Assembly: GCA_029448655.1 (NCBI GenBank)
Contig: JACCLO010000001.1
Coordinates: forward strand, 5,146,001 to 5,210,000
Source of the DNA: Wolfiporia cocos
Taxonomy: Eukaryota > Basidiomycota > Agaricomycetes > Polyporales > Phaeolaceae
Direction of reading: 5' to 3'
DNA: 64,000 bases
Shown here piece after piece: positions 54,217 to 63,931 of this stretch (positions are counted from its first letter, which is position 1; every line of letters starts with the position of its first letter). The notes beneath the pieces are model-generated. The model was not told where the DNA came from and searched no databases. It saw only the letters and a list, made by a program, of their open reading frames with translations. The position numbers and the translations under genes are program-made.

Positions 54217-56870
54217 TCACTTCACACCTTGCACGTCTTCGTTGGGATTGTGATGTCCAGGCTGTCTTCCATAGTCACTGTATTGATGAACGTTGCCGAG
54301 ATTGGTGTTGCGTGCTTTCATTTGTTGCCTGCACAATCTTTGCCGCCTAACGAGAGCACTGGAGAGGAGTGCTGGGTCACATAGCATGCAGGTAGGAGTG
54401 TTGAGGGTGGCGATGGTGGCGGGGCAGAGGGCATTGACAGCAGCAGAGACAGGTGGATTCCAGCGGCTCCAGCAGCAACAGACACTGTGTCGTGGATGGA
54501 ATAGACGATGCAGGTGTGGGTGGTTGTGGTAGAGAGAATACGACAGTTGAGGTAGGGGGAGGTGTGTCCATGTGCACAGGTGCTGTGGATGGAGCAGGGT
54601 CATCGCTCTGCGATTGAGCGGGGTCAGTGCTAGGCATCACCGGCGTTGCCACTGGGAGGCGCTCCTCTTTCCATCTCTTGAACTCTTCTGAGCTCAATAG
54701 ATGGACGTGGAATGCGTGAACTGGGAGCTGATGTTTAGCAGTAGCCCGCATTTTATGTCTATCCACAAGTTCCTTGATTGCATCCTCAGTCACTGCCAGT
54801 CGTTCTTCAGGGTTTAACAATTTCCATCGCTGTGAGATTTGAGCTGTCAGCTCAGAGGACTTCTTGTGGGGTATGTCAGGGGGCAACACTTCAAACAGGA
54901 CGTTAGTAGAATGAACAAGCGAAGAGATGATGCATACCTGAATTGATCCAATGAACTTTTTGGCTGAGATATGTGTTCCATTGGTTGACTTTGTGCTTCT
55001 TGGACCGAAGGTGAGTGGTCTGCATGATAAGATGATAGTAGTAGTCATCAGTGTGGCCACCGAAGCATTGTCGAAAGAACTGGGTGATAGCCCATATGCT
55101 TCCACGGGTGTCTTCTAGCGCCAATGTCAACATCTGCTTCTGGAGCGCTCATGCCACCAGTTGCATCACCCTGTCCTCTGCTTCCTGTGGGAGGGTCCAT
55201 CACTTGCTTCTATGTCTCCAGGAGTATCTTATGTTAGTATTCTTCCTGGTACGAGATGCACGAAGCAGCTCACTGATGGCTGGAGTGTGGTGAGCCATAT
55301 TGAGATCACTACACACCCAGCCATGTTCGAGCAGATCTGAAATTGAATGGGTGGGAGGATAAAGGCCGTAATTTGATAACGATGCTTCTCTTCTGTGAAG
55401 TGTTGAGAAGAGGAAGAAGGCACCAAGTCAACTTCGAAAACTTTCACAACATGTGATTGCTCATCCAACCCATCCTTGACACAGGACATTCGATTTGGCA
55501 GCTGTAAGTACATCACTTCATGAGGCTAGGGCTTGTGAAGACTGATTACATCCTATACTACACAGATAATAAATGAATTCCATCTCGGAGATGACTGCAC
55601 CGTAGGGTGCCAGCGCAGCTGAGAACTGCTCCAGTGAAGAACTATATGTGTATGCTTCTATGATACAAAGGTGAGCATCTACATCATATCTGTGTGTCAT
55701 CAGATAATAGTCTGCATACAGTCCTAGGAATGCAACGAAACATCTGAGCGGGTTGGGACAATGCCCAGTGTGCACGCAGATGACATCCCGGAACCCCCTC
55801 TTGACAAGATAGATTCAGTCCTCTGGGGGAAGAAGACTGTCGCGTCATGTCGGATTTAACAACTAGGGCATGGCAGGATGAGTGTATGTGGTGGGACAGG
55901 TGTACACAGTGAAGCAGGATGGGGAGGAATCATCGGGGGCGGTGAGGCCGTGTGAACAGGGTTGGAGGGCATAACGTTGTTCGTGTTGACCCGGGTTGAA
56001 GCAGCCAATGGAACATCGCGTGTTGCGTTGGTGTTCCCAGCAGTGCAACTCTCCAAGGGAGGTGAGATAGACAAGCCTGGGGAAGAGAAGCTATGTACAA
56101 GCTTGGTGAATTGTAAAATTGAATGCATACCTGTCAGCTGCGCCGTCATGCTGATGATCCCTGCCCCCACTTCATTCTGAACGTTCGGTATGCCTGTTAT
56201 GTAACATTACATGAGAATAGAGCAGCAATACATCAAAGTTGTAGTGTCATACCTTCTGCCTGTAGCTCCGGATACCAATAGGCATCATCTTCCACATCCA
56301 ATGTAGGCCTCTCTTTGTAGCAGTAATAACGTATCGCCTCACCAAGATTTTGGAACGACACGTTCTTCTGGCCACTGAATCCTTTGACAAGAGGCTCAAT
56401 TGATTCCCTGCCAATATCACATCAGTGAGTTCTGCAATACCCAGGCAATTTGCCGAGGCAATCGTACCATCTGAACCAGATCCCTGTCTTGTGACCATAC
56501 AGTACGGTGTAAAAAGCCTTAGCATCCAGATAGTCCTCGATTTCCTTGACTGCCAGGGATTCCAGAATGCTTGTAATGATCTGCACGACAGTATGCGCAG
56601 GTGGGTCTTCCGTTGTCACATTGTGGAAATACCTGACTTGCAGCTTAAAAAGCTTGTCAGCCTCCCTCTGATTATTGCAATGTATGACAATTGGAAATGG
56701 GTAAGGATACTTGTTTTTTGCAAGTTCACAAGGGCTTCGCACACATGCTGGTGAGTTGCTATGTAGTACTTAATACATAAACTCACGTACCACACATTAT
56801 AAATCCCAGCCTTTGAGCCTCCAAGTACGATGCATCGGCTATCCATGGTTGAGAAGGTATGGTAGTTCTG
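54217..56870 (-). pseudogene. KDZ-element accessory gene with RNase H1 N-terminal-like domains
   Basis: Minus-strand exons separated by short introns. The upstream part (56247-56870) holds two copies of the hybrid-binding (viroplasmin/RNase H1 N-terminal) fold signature: GGSKAGIYNVW with IHCNNQREADKLFKL, and FYTVLYGHKTGIWFRW with VKGFSGQKNVSFQNLGEA. This domain binds RNA/DNA hybrids or dsRNA in RNase H1. A Pro/Ser-rich linker follows (55860-56170). The downstream part (54377-55105) has a helical block (WKLLNPEERLAVTEDAIKEL). No RNase H catalytic domain is seen. Exon borders are uncertain and some frames look broken. Its location beside the transposase suggests it is cargo or an accessory function of the element. 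Confidence 0.55.
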
Positions 56871-56975
56871 AAATATAAGCTTGTTGGGGAGTTACGTCAA
56901 GAATGAGGAGGTGAGTGTATTCTTGTTTCAGTGAATGCACCACTCTTCGAGCTTAATATAAAATCCGTCTTGTCG

Positions 56976-57486
56976 TGACACGGTTTTCCGTGTCATGGGC
57001 CTCACCGCGTCTCGAACTACTGCATGTATGCTTCAAAGATCACCTGATTTACTTATGGTTGACGCGTTAACCACTATGCCAACCCGTTATACGAAGGGTC
57101 ACGTGATGTATCATGTAAGCATTTAGAGTTAGTACTTAGCGCTCTGTTAGGCGCATGCGCACAGGCCATGCGCTTTAGGGTAGCCTCGATAGTCAATGCT
57201 CGCTTGCATGTATATATACCACAGAGTCTGAGGCTTACACCTCAGACTTTTCAATTTGACTCTGGGGCGTTCATCCCCCTTACTTGCCATTCCCTCTGCT
57301 TGCGCATGCCTGCCTGCTAGTCTGGGAGAACCTCGACCTCGCTGTAGCGCTTGTGGACTACCCCAAGACGGCGACGACCTCGTTGCGTGGGGACCCCTTG
57401 CGTCTGAAAGGCGATAGTGTAGGGGAGTTAGGACTAGTGGTGGTGGGGTGTTGGGTGTTGGGTGTGGGTGTCACAAGTTTGTGACA
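56976..57486 (+). mobile_element. Solo LTR S
   Basis: 511 bp, TGACACGG...TTTGTGACA, perfect TSD TGTCG (56971-56975 and 57487-57491). Has the GCGCACAGGCCATGCGCTTT block (near 57153), TATATATA (57212 on), and the AGTCTGAGG/CCTCAGACT palindrome (57226-57250). The first 130 bp contain tRNA-like promoter boxes on the minus strand. Related to O. Confidence 0.9.
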
Positions 57487-57491
57487 TGTCG

Positions 57492-57972
57492 GTACCGGAA
57501 GTCTTATGGGTGAGGTAGATATGAGCAGGGTGGGCAGGCAGGTATAGCTTAAGCAAGAGTGGTTGATCGGGTGCTGTGTGACAGAGTAGACACATCGAAC
57601 AGACAGCCGCATCAAGCTGCAGCAGTCATGTCTTGCGTCACCCCTCGATCAACCACACATCTCAAGGTACATCCCTTCAAACTTCACATGCACACATAGT
57701 TAAGCCCCATGTTTTCATTTGGTGCATAGTACAGTGACTAATAGTTTATTTTGTTACAGTAAAGTAATTCATGCGTGTCCAGAGTCGCGAGCTCTCTATT
57801 GCATGTAGCATTAAAGTTGAGTCGTGTGTTATTATTCCCATCCCTTGTGGTTGCAGATTTATTTCCTCCATTTAAGATACACACCTTCATAATGCTCCTG
57901 TGTCTGATGATGATTCCCATCCTTCGTGGTTGCATATTTTTTCCTTTGCTTCAGATATACACACTCTTAATG
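57492..57972. other. Non-coding KDZ-element spacer with subterminal repeats
   Basis: Between the accessory gene and LTR T1. The right half (57835-57972) holds two copies of the ~75-bp repeat; the left half shows no feature. Confidence 0.5.
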
Positions 57973-58550
57973 TGACACAGACTTACATAGGCTGTGCGAC
58001 CTGCTATAGGCAGGGGAGAACCCCCAAGGTCTTGCACCTCAAGTGCCAGCTAGCACTGACGTCGCAGAGGCATTCCCTCGGAATGATGGAAGTCGTCGTA
58101 CAGGATACTTAAGACAACAGGTTGGCAGGGCTCAAGAAGGAGAGGACGCCCTAAGGCGAGTCGCACAACGCAGATGTGAGAGAGGAGCCAGAGGCCCAAC
58201 GTCGAGAATCTTAAGGATGGGGAGTAAGCCCCATTCCTGTCGTATCTTATATACATGCAAGAACGGTACGCTAAGTGTCTACCCTTAAGTGCTGGCCTGT
58301 GCGCAGCACCGCCCTAACAGCTGAGGTAAGTAAGTACGTAAGCGAGACATGTGATACATAATGTGACGTGTAACGTGAGTGTGAAGAGGCGCGCGCTACC
58401 CTACAGCGCTAACCTAACAATCAGGTGACCAACAAGCTAAAGAGACGCACGTAGAGGTGGCTGAGGCATAGAGGAGCGGCGTACGCCTAGCGCCGCCCGT
58501 ATAACCTATAGCGAGGGTTGTTACTATATCCCCCTAGATATTCTGTGACA
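57973..58550 (-). mobile_element. Solo LTR T1
   Basis: 578 bp, TGACACAG...CTGTGACA, perfect TSD TAATG (57968-57972 and 58551-58555), inserted in a copy of the ~75-bp repeat. Same family as the LTRs of the nested TRIM-like element. GATGGGGAGTAAGCCCCAT palindrome near 58215, TATATAC near 58248. Confidence 0.93.
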
Positions 58551-58622
58551 TAATGCTCCTGTGTCTGATGATGATTCCCATCCTCTGTGGTTGCAGATTA
58601 AAGTTGAGTCGTGCACTAATTT

Positions 58623-61560
58623 CTACATTGCAAGATTTGAAACAAAATCTACTAATGCCCCCATCTCCACTTTGCCCTTATCATTTAATGCATCTGCCTC
58701 AGCATCCTCAGCATCCAAAATCCCTCCTGTGAGTATGCTCGTGCATTCCGTAGCAGGCCGGTCATCTCCTCGATTAATCACGTCTGCAGGGAATACACAA
58801 ATGCCTACCGCCGCAGCGTGGTTATGAGTGCCAGGGTAAGGTATGCCCATGAATCCTTTTAGTTTATATAGCTTTTCAAGTTGATCTAGATGCCATGCAT
58901 TTATATTCCTGCAGCATTCACAATACTCAGCTACTGCTCTGTATACCCTCGACTGCTCGGCTTTGAGATGTGCAAGGACATCTGAAAAATGAGCCTCTTC
59001 ATCACAAATGGACATGTGCAGGTGGCACGCCTTGACATTACAATGCTCGATTTCCTCTTACGCACGTTCGATCCACCATGCTTGTTTCATTGTCTCGCGA
59101 ATCGCAGGCCGTGTCCATGGTTTGTCCATCACACTGTTGCAATTATCTCTTAACAGGTGAAAGTCCTCCAGGAAATTGTAATGGGAGACTCTCTCCCAGT
59201 CAACAGTGGGCTTCGGGGGATCCAGCTTCAAAGCAGCCTGATTGTATATCTTGATGGTGTTTTGAATGGCTTTTGATCACGCTTGCAGTGATTTAGCAAT
59301 GTACGTTCGCACACAATATCCTTGAAACAGATTGATCATTAATTAAAATCATATAAAAGCCACAGCACTTACCCATCTGTGATATGTTCATCCTGTGTAA
59401 TTCGAACAGGCATTGGATTACGAGGTGCTGGAGATTGTCCAACGCCTTATGATACTGCCTATTTGTCATGTAGCTTACTGCATTGATGTATTGCTGATCT
59501 GTTACCTCCCACCACCTGGCAATTCCCATGTGAACCTCCATTTCTGTAACCTCATGTGTTAATGTAGCATGTCGTTTGCATAGGAATTTACGCCGAGTGT
59601 CACAGACTTACGTCTGTGCTACCCCTGGGCTCAGGGGGAACCATACACGCCGTGAGGCGAGCCTACAAGTCACCATGCCAGCGCTGAACGCAGAGGCAAC
59701 GTGGGAGCCAGACATCCCTTGTGTACGTCGAGGTAACGATGGCGGCTCACAGACAAGCACGACGCGATACAGGCCCCGGGCCAGCAGGCATCACAGCGGT
59801 TGTAAGAAAGGAGCTTGCGCTCATAGACGAGAATCCTAAAGATGGGGAGTAAGCCCCATCTTGTCGTATCTTATATACATGAGCGTGGATACTACTAGTA
59901 CTACCCTAAAGAGATGGCCTGTGCGCCGTATCTAAGGGATCAGGTGACAAGTAACGCTACATGAAATACTGTGACCATAAGTGACTGTACCTGAGGCGCG
60001 CGCTACCCTACAGCGCTAACCAGGCGGTCAGGTGATCTATATACTCTGAGAGCGACGTGGAGGTATCTAAGGAGTAGCGGAGCGACGTACGCCTAGCGCC
60101 GCCCATACAACCTATAGTGAGGGACGTACAGTAGCCCCCTGAGCATATCCGTGACACCGAGTCTCCAGCTTTCACATGCGAGACAATTCAGCATTATAGT
60201 CGACTGAGCTGGCAGTTGTAGGAGTGAAATGTAATTCAGCAGGGGCAGCACGATAGAATTTCGGAGAGATGCCTTCAAGTTCAGCCACTACCACACGTAG
60301 CTCTTGTAACACCTCGACGTAGGCGACCACATGTAAATTAGTGTTGTTCTCATGCTCGAGCTGCTGAAAATAGGAGCACTCCTCTTCATGCCATGTGTGT
60401 ATCTGATCCAATGTGATGCCTAGTGAGTCCAGTGCTTCTTCCAGAGCTGTAGATTCTGAGTCCAAGATGTCTAGAGCCTGCCTATAATTATTGAAGATCA
60501 TAGTGCTCAGGTTTGCATATTTTTCTTCATCCCATTGTTTGAAGTAAGTGTCGATTAGAAGGTGTCGGTGATACACCAATGCATGTCGAGTGACAGAGGC
60601 AAGATTGTTGGATGCACTGAATATTCTCTCCAGTGTCTTGAGATCCTCAATGCCTGCACCTTCAATGACATTCAGATGGTTGCGCGTCTGACACGGATAG
60701 CAGTGAGTATATCCGTGGAAGGCATTCACACAGCATCTGCAGTTTGCCTCTTTCCATCTCCATCCAAGAGAACTGTGTTGTATAGTCCCCTCAAACTCAC
60801 ATCCAATGTCGTATCCCACGGGTACACGTCCACCAAATACATCAAGTGATTTTTATACAATTGCCAGGGGATATTTGGCTCTATGCAATTAGTTAGCCAT
60901 AGTTCACTATAATAACGCATGCTTACAGTTCTACACTTCATACCATGTCCATGAGCCACAGAATAAATCCATGTCTGCATGCACTGGCAAAGATCCCGGT
61001 CTCGTCAAAAATTGCCCACATTTTATTTTCTCATCAGACGCCGCCACCTTCCAGTTCTTCGTACACAGTTCGTAATCCAGGCGATCGATGGCTCCATCCT
61101 TCGGGTCACCTTCAATCATGTCTTGAGTATCCTCCTCTGCGTTGTCACCCTCCTTCTCCTCTGCATATTCTGCCCACAAATCGTTTGGTCTGCGCTTACG
61201 AGATTGCACCTCATTTGCGTACTGGTTAACGAAGTCCTGTGCTAAGAAGTAGTTGCTTTCCTCGAAGATTCGGATATCTCCTTGCATCCTGTTGTCAAAC
61301 GGAGCGAGGCACTTGAGAGAATTGTTACCATCCATACATATGAGCCTCTTACACTTCAGAGCAGGCTCCCCAATAAGCTGTGAGATGACATGAGAGATTT
61401 AAAGCAATTTGGGGACCCCCACATACCTCATAGCCACAAGCTGGACAGCCATACAAAACACACCAGTTTGGAAAGTCACATCTGAGTGCAGTGAGTACTT
61501 GCTTGTTAACGATGCAACACATGCCAAGATATACCTCAAATGTGTCTGCAACTAGGGTTC
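58623..61560 (-). pseudogene. KDZ-family transposase (broken, N-terminally truncated)
   Basis: Minus strand. First visible exon (about 61428-61560) ends with the Cys motif CVLYGCPACGYE. An intron (61379-61427, GTATGT donor) leads to MDGNNSLKCLAP and SNYFLAQDFVNQYANEV (60931-61360). Next come SVAHGHGMKCRT and DIGCEFEGTIQHSS with FHGYTHCYPCQTRNH, VIEGAGIEDLKTLERIFSAS and VYHRHLLIDTYF (60172-60980), the catalytic region of Kyakuja-Dileera-Zisupton transposases. LTR T2 interrupts it. The C-terminal part (58623-59541) has MGIARWWEVTDQQY, ALDNLQHLVIQCLFELHRM, DPPKPTVDWERVSHYNF and a long helical tail. At least two in-frame stops, at positions expected to be CGA or similar codons, inactivate it. The usual N-terminal part is missing, so this copy depends on others. 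Confidence 0.85.
59598..60156 (-). mobile_element. Solo LTR T2
   Basis: 559 bp, the same length as the nested element's LTR. TGTCACAG...CCGTGACA, perfect TSD CCGAG (59593-59597 and 60157-60161). It disrupts the transposase gene, whose reading resumes on the other side (RKFLCKRHATLTHEV). GATGGGGAGTAAGCCCCATC near 59840, TATATAC near 59872. Confidence 0.95.
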
Positions 61561-61724
61561 AAAAGCACGCTTTATATGGAATCTAAAATATAAGGAAATA
61601 AATCTGCAACCACAGAGGATGGGGATCATCATCAGACACAGGGGTGTGGAAATAAATCTGCAGTCGTGACTGCAGAGGCATAGCCACTAAGTCCCTATGG
61701 ACTTGTCCATGCGCACTTGCTTGG

Positions 61725-62436
61725 TGTTACGGGTCGAATACCCGTTCGTATATTCAAGTTGTGAATATAGATCGTTCTTCTGCACGTAGGCCCGTTGGCC
61801 GTATGCAAGGCAAATACTCGTTAGATGCCTTCAAGTCCTAGGTGAAGTCCCTAGGAGATCGTTCAATATCCAATACGCGTTAGAGGATATAATCTGATTG
61901 GGTGTGAGTCTGATAGAATATAAGACTCGTCTAAGTCCGAGAAGTCAGTGTGCACTTCGAGGACTTAGTCGTCTGGTTGCTCGAGCAAGAAATACTGAGC
62001 ATAGTTTCCTACGTTTGAAAACGAGTATAAGACTTCTTGTTTGTACAACAAGGTCGAGCTGAGGAGCTTCGACGGTAGGTACATGAGTTTATATACTACA
62101 TTGGGTTTTTAGGGGTCAAGTCCGTCCCAGGTGTCACCGCTACTATCTACGCTATAGTACCAAACATTTGATACATATGGAGTGATACATCCAAAACAAT
62201 AACGAGGAATGATGATGGCGGTTGAATGCCATCTATCAGCTAGTAAATGATAAACATGAAACGGGGCAGAGTGGAATCTGCCAAAGGTGAAACTCGCCCT
62301 ATCCACTAGTACAACCGGGGATGTGCCCAGTATGAATCATGAGTAGCCAGGGAGTTGGTTGCGCAACAAGTCCCTGTATCGTATTCACCCCATGGTGAGT
62401 TCTGCCAGCGTTCGAAAAATCAAGATGACCGTAACA
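61725..62436 (-). mobile_element. Solo LTR H2
   Basis: 712 bp, TGTTACGGG...CCGTAACA. Flanks CTTGG and CTCGG (one transition). The left inverted repeat preserves the empty site CCAAG (reverse complement), confirming the insertion. Matches H1 along its length. Confidence 0.93.
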
Positions 62437-62644
62437 CTCGGCTGGCAATGATGTCATGATTGAAGATTGAGAAGCTGGAGATAAGATGCATCTGACCGAA
62501 CAAATGTCAGCAAGCACCAAGGTACAATTAGATAAGCATTCTAATCTAGACATTTGGGCACCAAACCCAATGTCATCTGCCCGCTGAGTGACACATCCAT
62601 CTCAATCACCAGGGCAACAAAAATTTAATATGACTCTACAAAGC

Positions 62645-62880
62645 TGTCACAGAATATTTGGGGCTTGGAAACCCCAGTGGCACAATATACCATAAGGCAT
62701 AACCGCGCAATGGTATAAGCCAAATACCTAAGGGCAAGCGCCCAGCGTGGGAATATGAACTACACATATAGTGAGTCCCAGCTATAACAGCAACGCTGTT
62801 ATAGTGGCCCTTTTGGCTAAGGGGTGCTAGACGTATGTCTCCATAGACGCCGGTCTGGGATTGCCGGTAAATCTGTGACA
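62645..62880. mobile_element. Miniature LTR-like element N2
   Basis: 236 bp, TGTCACAGA...TCTGTGACA, perfect TSD AAAGC (62640-62644 and 62881-62885). The left inverted repeat has the uninterrupted site. Hairpin TATAACAG/CTGTTATA near 62783-62803 followed by GTGGCCCTTTTGG as in N1. Confidence 0.93.
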
Positions 62881-63770
62881 AAAGCTGTAAATACTATATT
62901 ACATATGATACAAAAAGTGCGAGTCAAAAATTTGAAGAATGAGCCCACCATCACCGCCGATGTGCATGACAGTGTCGGCACGGTGGCGTGATTAGATAAG
63001 CACACTGCTATCTGAAGGTCAAGGCGCGACAAGGCTGAGCGCTGAGCGTGGGATAACATTCCACGTTTGGAAGGTCAGACGCCCACCAGATGTCATCCGT
63101 CGTCGGGTGGCAGCATTCATCCCATGCGTGGGAGCTACGGAAATATAGTTATTACCATTGAAATCGTAGGACTACATCATTTAGGAAGCGTGAAATAACG
63201 GTGTGATTACATAAAGAATTGAGCCCGCCACCACCACCGTCATGCACGACAGCAGTGGTGGGGTGCTTGTCAGTGGCGTGGGGGCAGCATGGGATGAGCG
63301 CAATAAGATAAGCATGCCATTAACTGGTGCAATGAGACGTAGCGCCAATCATGGGATAACTCTCCACATTTGGAAGGTCAGATGTCTGCCAGATGTCATC
63401 CGTCATCGGGCGGTGGCATCCACCCCATGCGTGGGAGCTACGGAAATATTGTTATTACCATTGGAATCGTAGGGCTATGTTGTCTAGAAAGTGTGAAAGA
63501 ACGGTGTGATTATGTAAAGAATTGAGCACGCCGTTGCCACCGTTGTGCATGACAGCAGTGGCGGGGTGCTTGTCGGTGGTGCGGGGGTGGCAGGGCACTG
63601 GTAGGTGGCGTGGGGAGTGGGTGGGCACATGATCTTCACCCCAGAAGGGCAATTGACTGCGGTGCTACTGGCAGTATGCGGGTAGGACGATAATTCAAGC
63701 TTATTAGCTTGGCGCACGCACATGTATGGCAAGCTAATAAGCTTGATAATACGTGAGGTTTAGGTGCCCA

Positions 63771-63931
63771 CTACCACACCGTGTCCCGTCATCAGCCGCA
63801 TCCGTCCCACCAGCTGATGGCCCATCCTTGTCAGTTGGGATGATCGCACCGAGTCTACAGCCATCCGCCACCACACCCAAGGACAATGTGCCCCAGGACA
63901 ATATGGAGATGACCCCCACATCCCCAGATGC
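63771..63931 (+). CDS. Possible exon right of the KDZ-like element
   Basis: Plus-strand frame reading SVGMIAPSLQPSATTPKDN and MEMTPTSPDAGLA, ending at a GTGAGT donor (63942). Ser/Thr/Pro-rich; no family recognised. It is not the continuation of the gag found on the left of the transposon, as far as I can tell. Confidence 0.3.

Larger units (their letters stand above)
41077..63770 (-). mobile_element. KDZ-like DNA transposon with ~1 kb inverted repeats, carrying nested insertions
   Basis: The two ends are inverted copies beginning TGGGCACCTAAACCTCACG (41077 rightwards, 63770 leftwards) and remain alignable for ~0.95 kb. Between them lie a KDZ-family transposase gene (58623-61560) and a second gene (54217-56870), both minus strand. 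Insertions inside: the 11.9 kb LTR element, solo LTRs S, T1, T2 and H2, and N2; without them the element is roughly 8 kb. KDZ elements usually make 8-bp TSDs; the 8 bp flanks here (TGCTGGCA and CTACCACA) do not match, so one end may have recombined. Many differences between the two repeats are transitions. Confidence 0.75.
61596..63770 (-). repeat. Right terminal inverted repeat of the KDZ-like element
   Basis: Inverted copy of 41077-42017, lengthened by H2, N2 and an internal ~305-bp tandem duplication (about 63120-63730; e.g. the GTGGGAGCTACGGAAATAT segment at 63128 and 63433). Tip hairpin CAAGCTTATTAGCTTG/CAAGCTAATAAGCTTG at 63696-63745. Confidence 0.85.
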
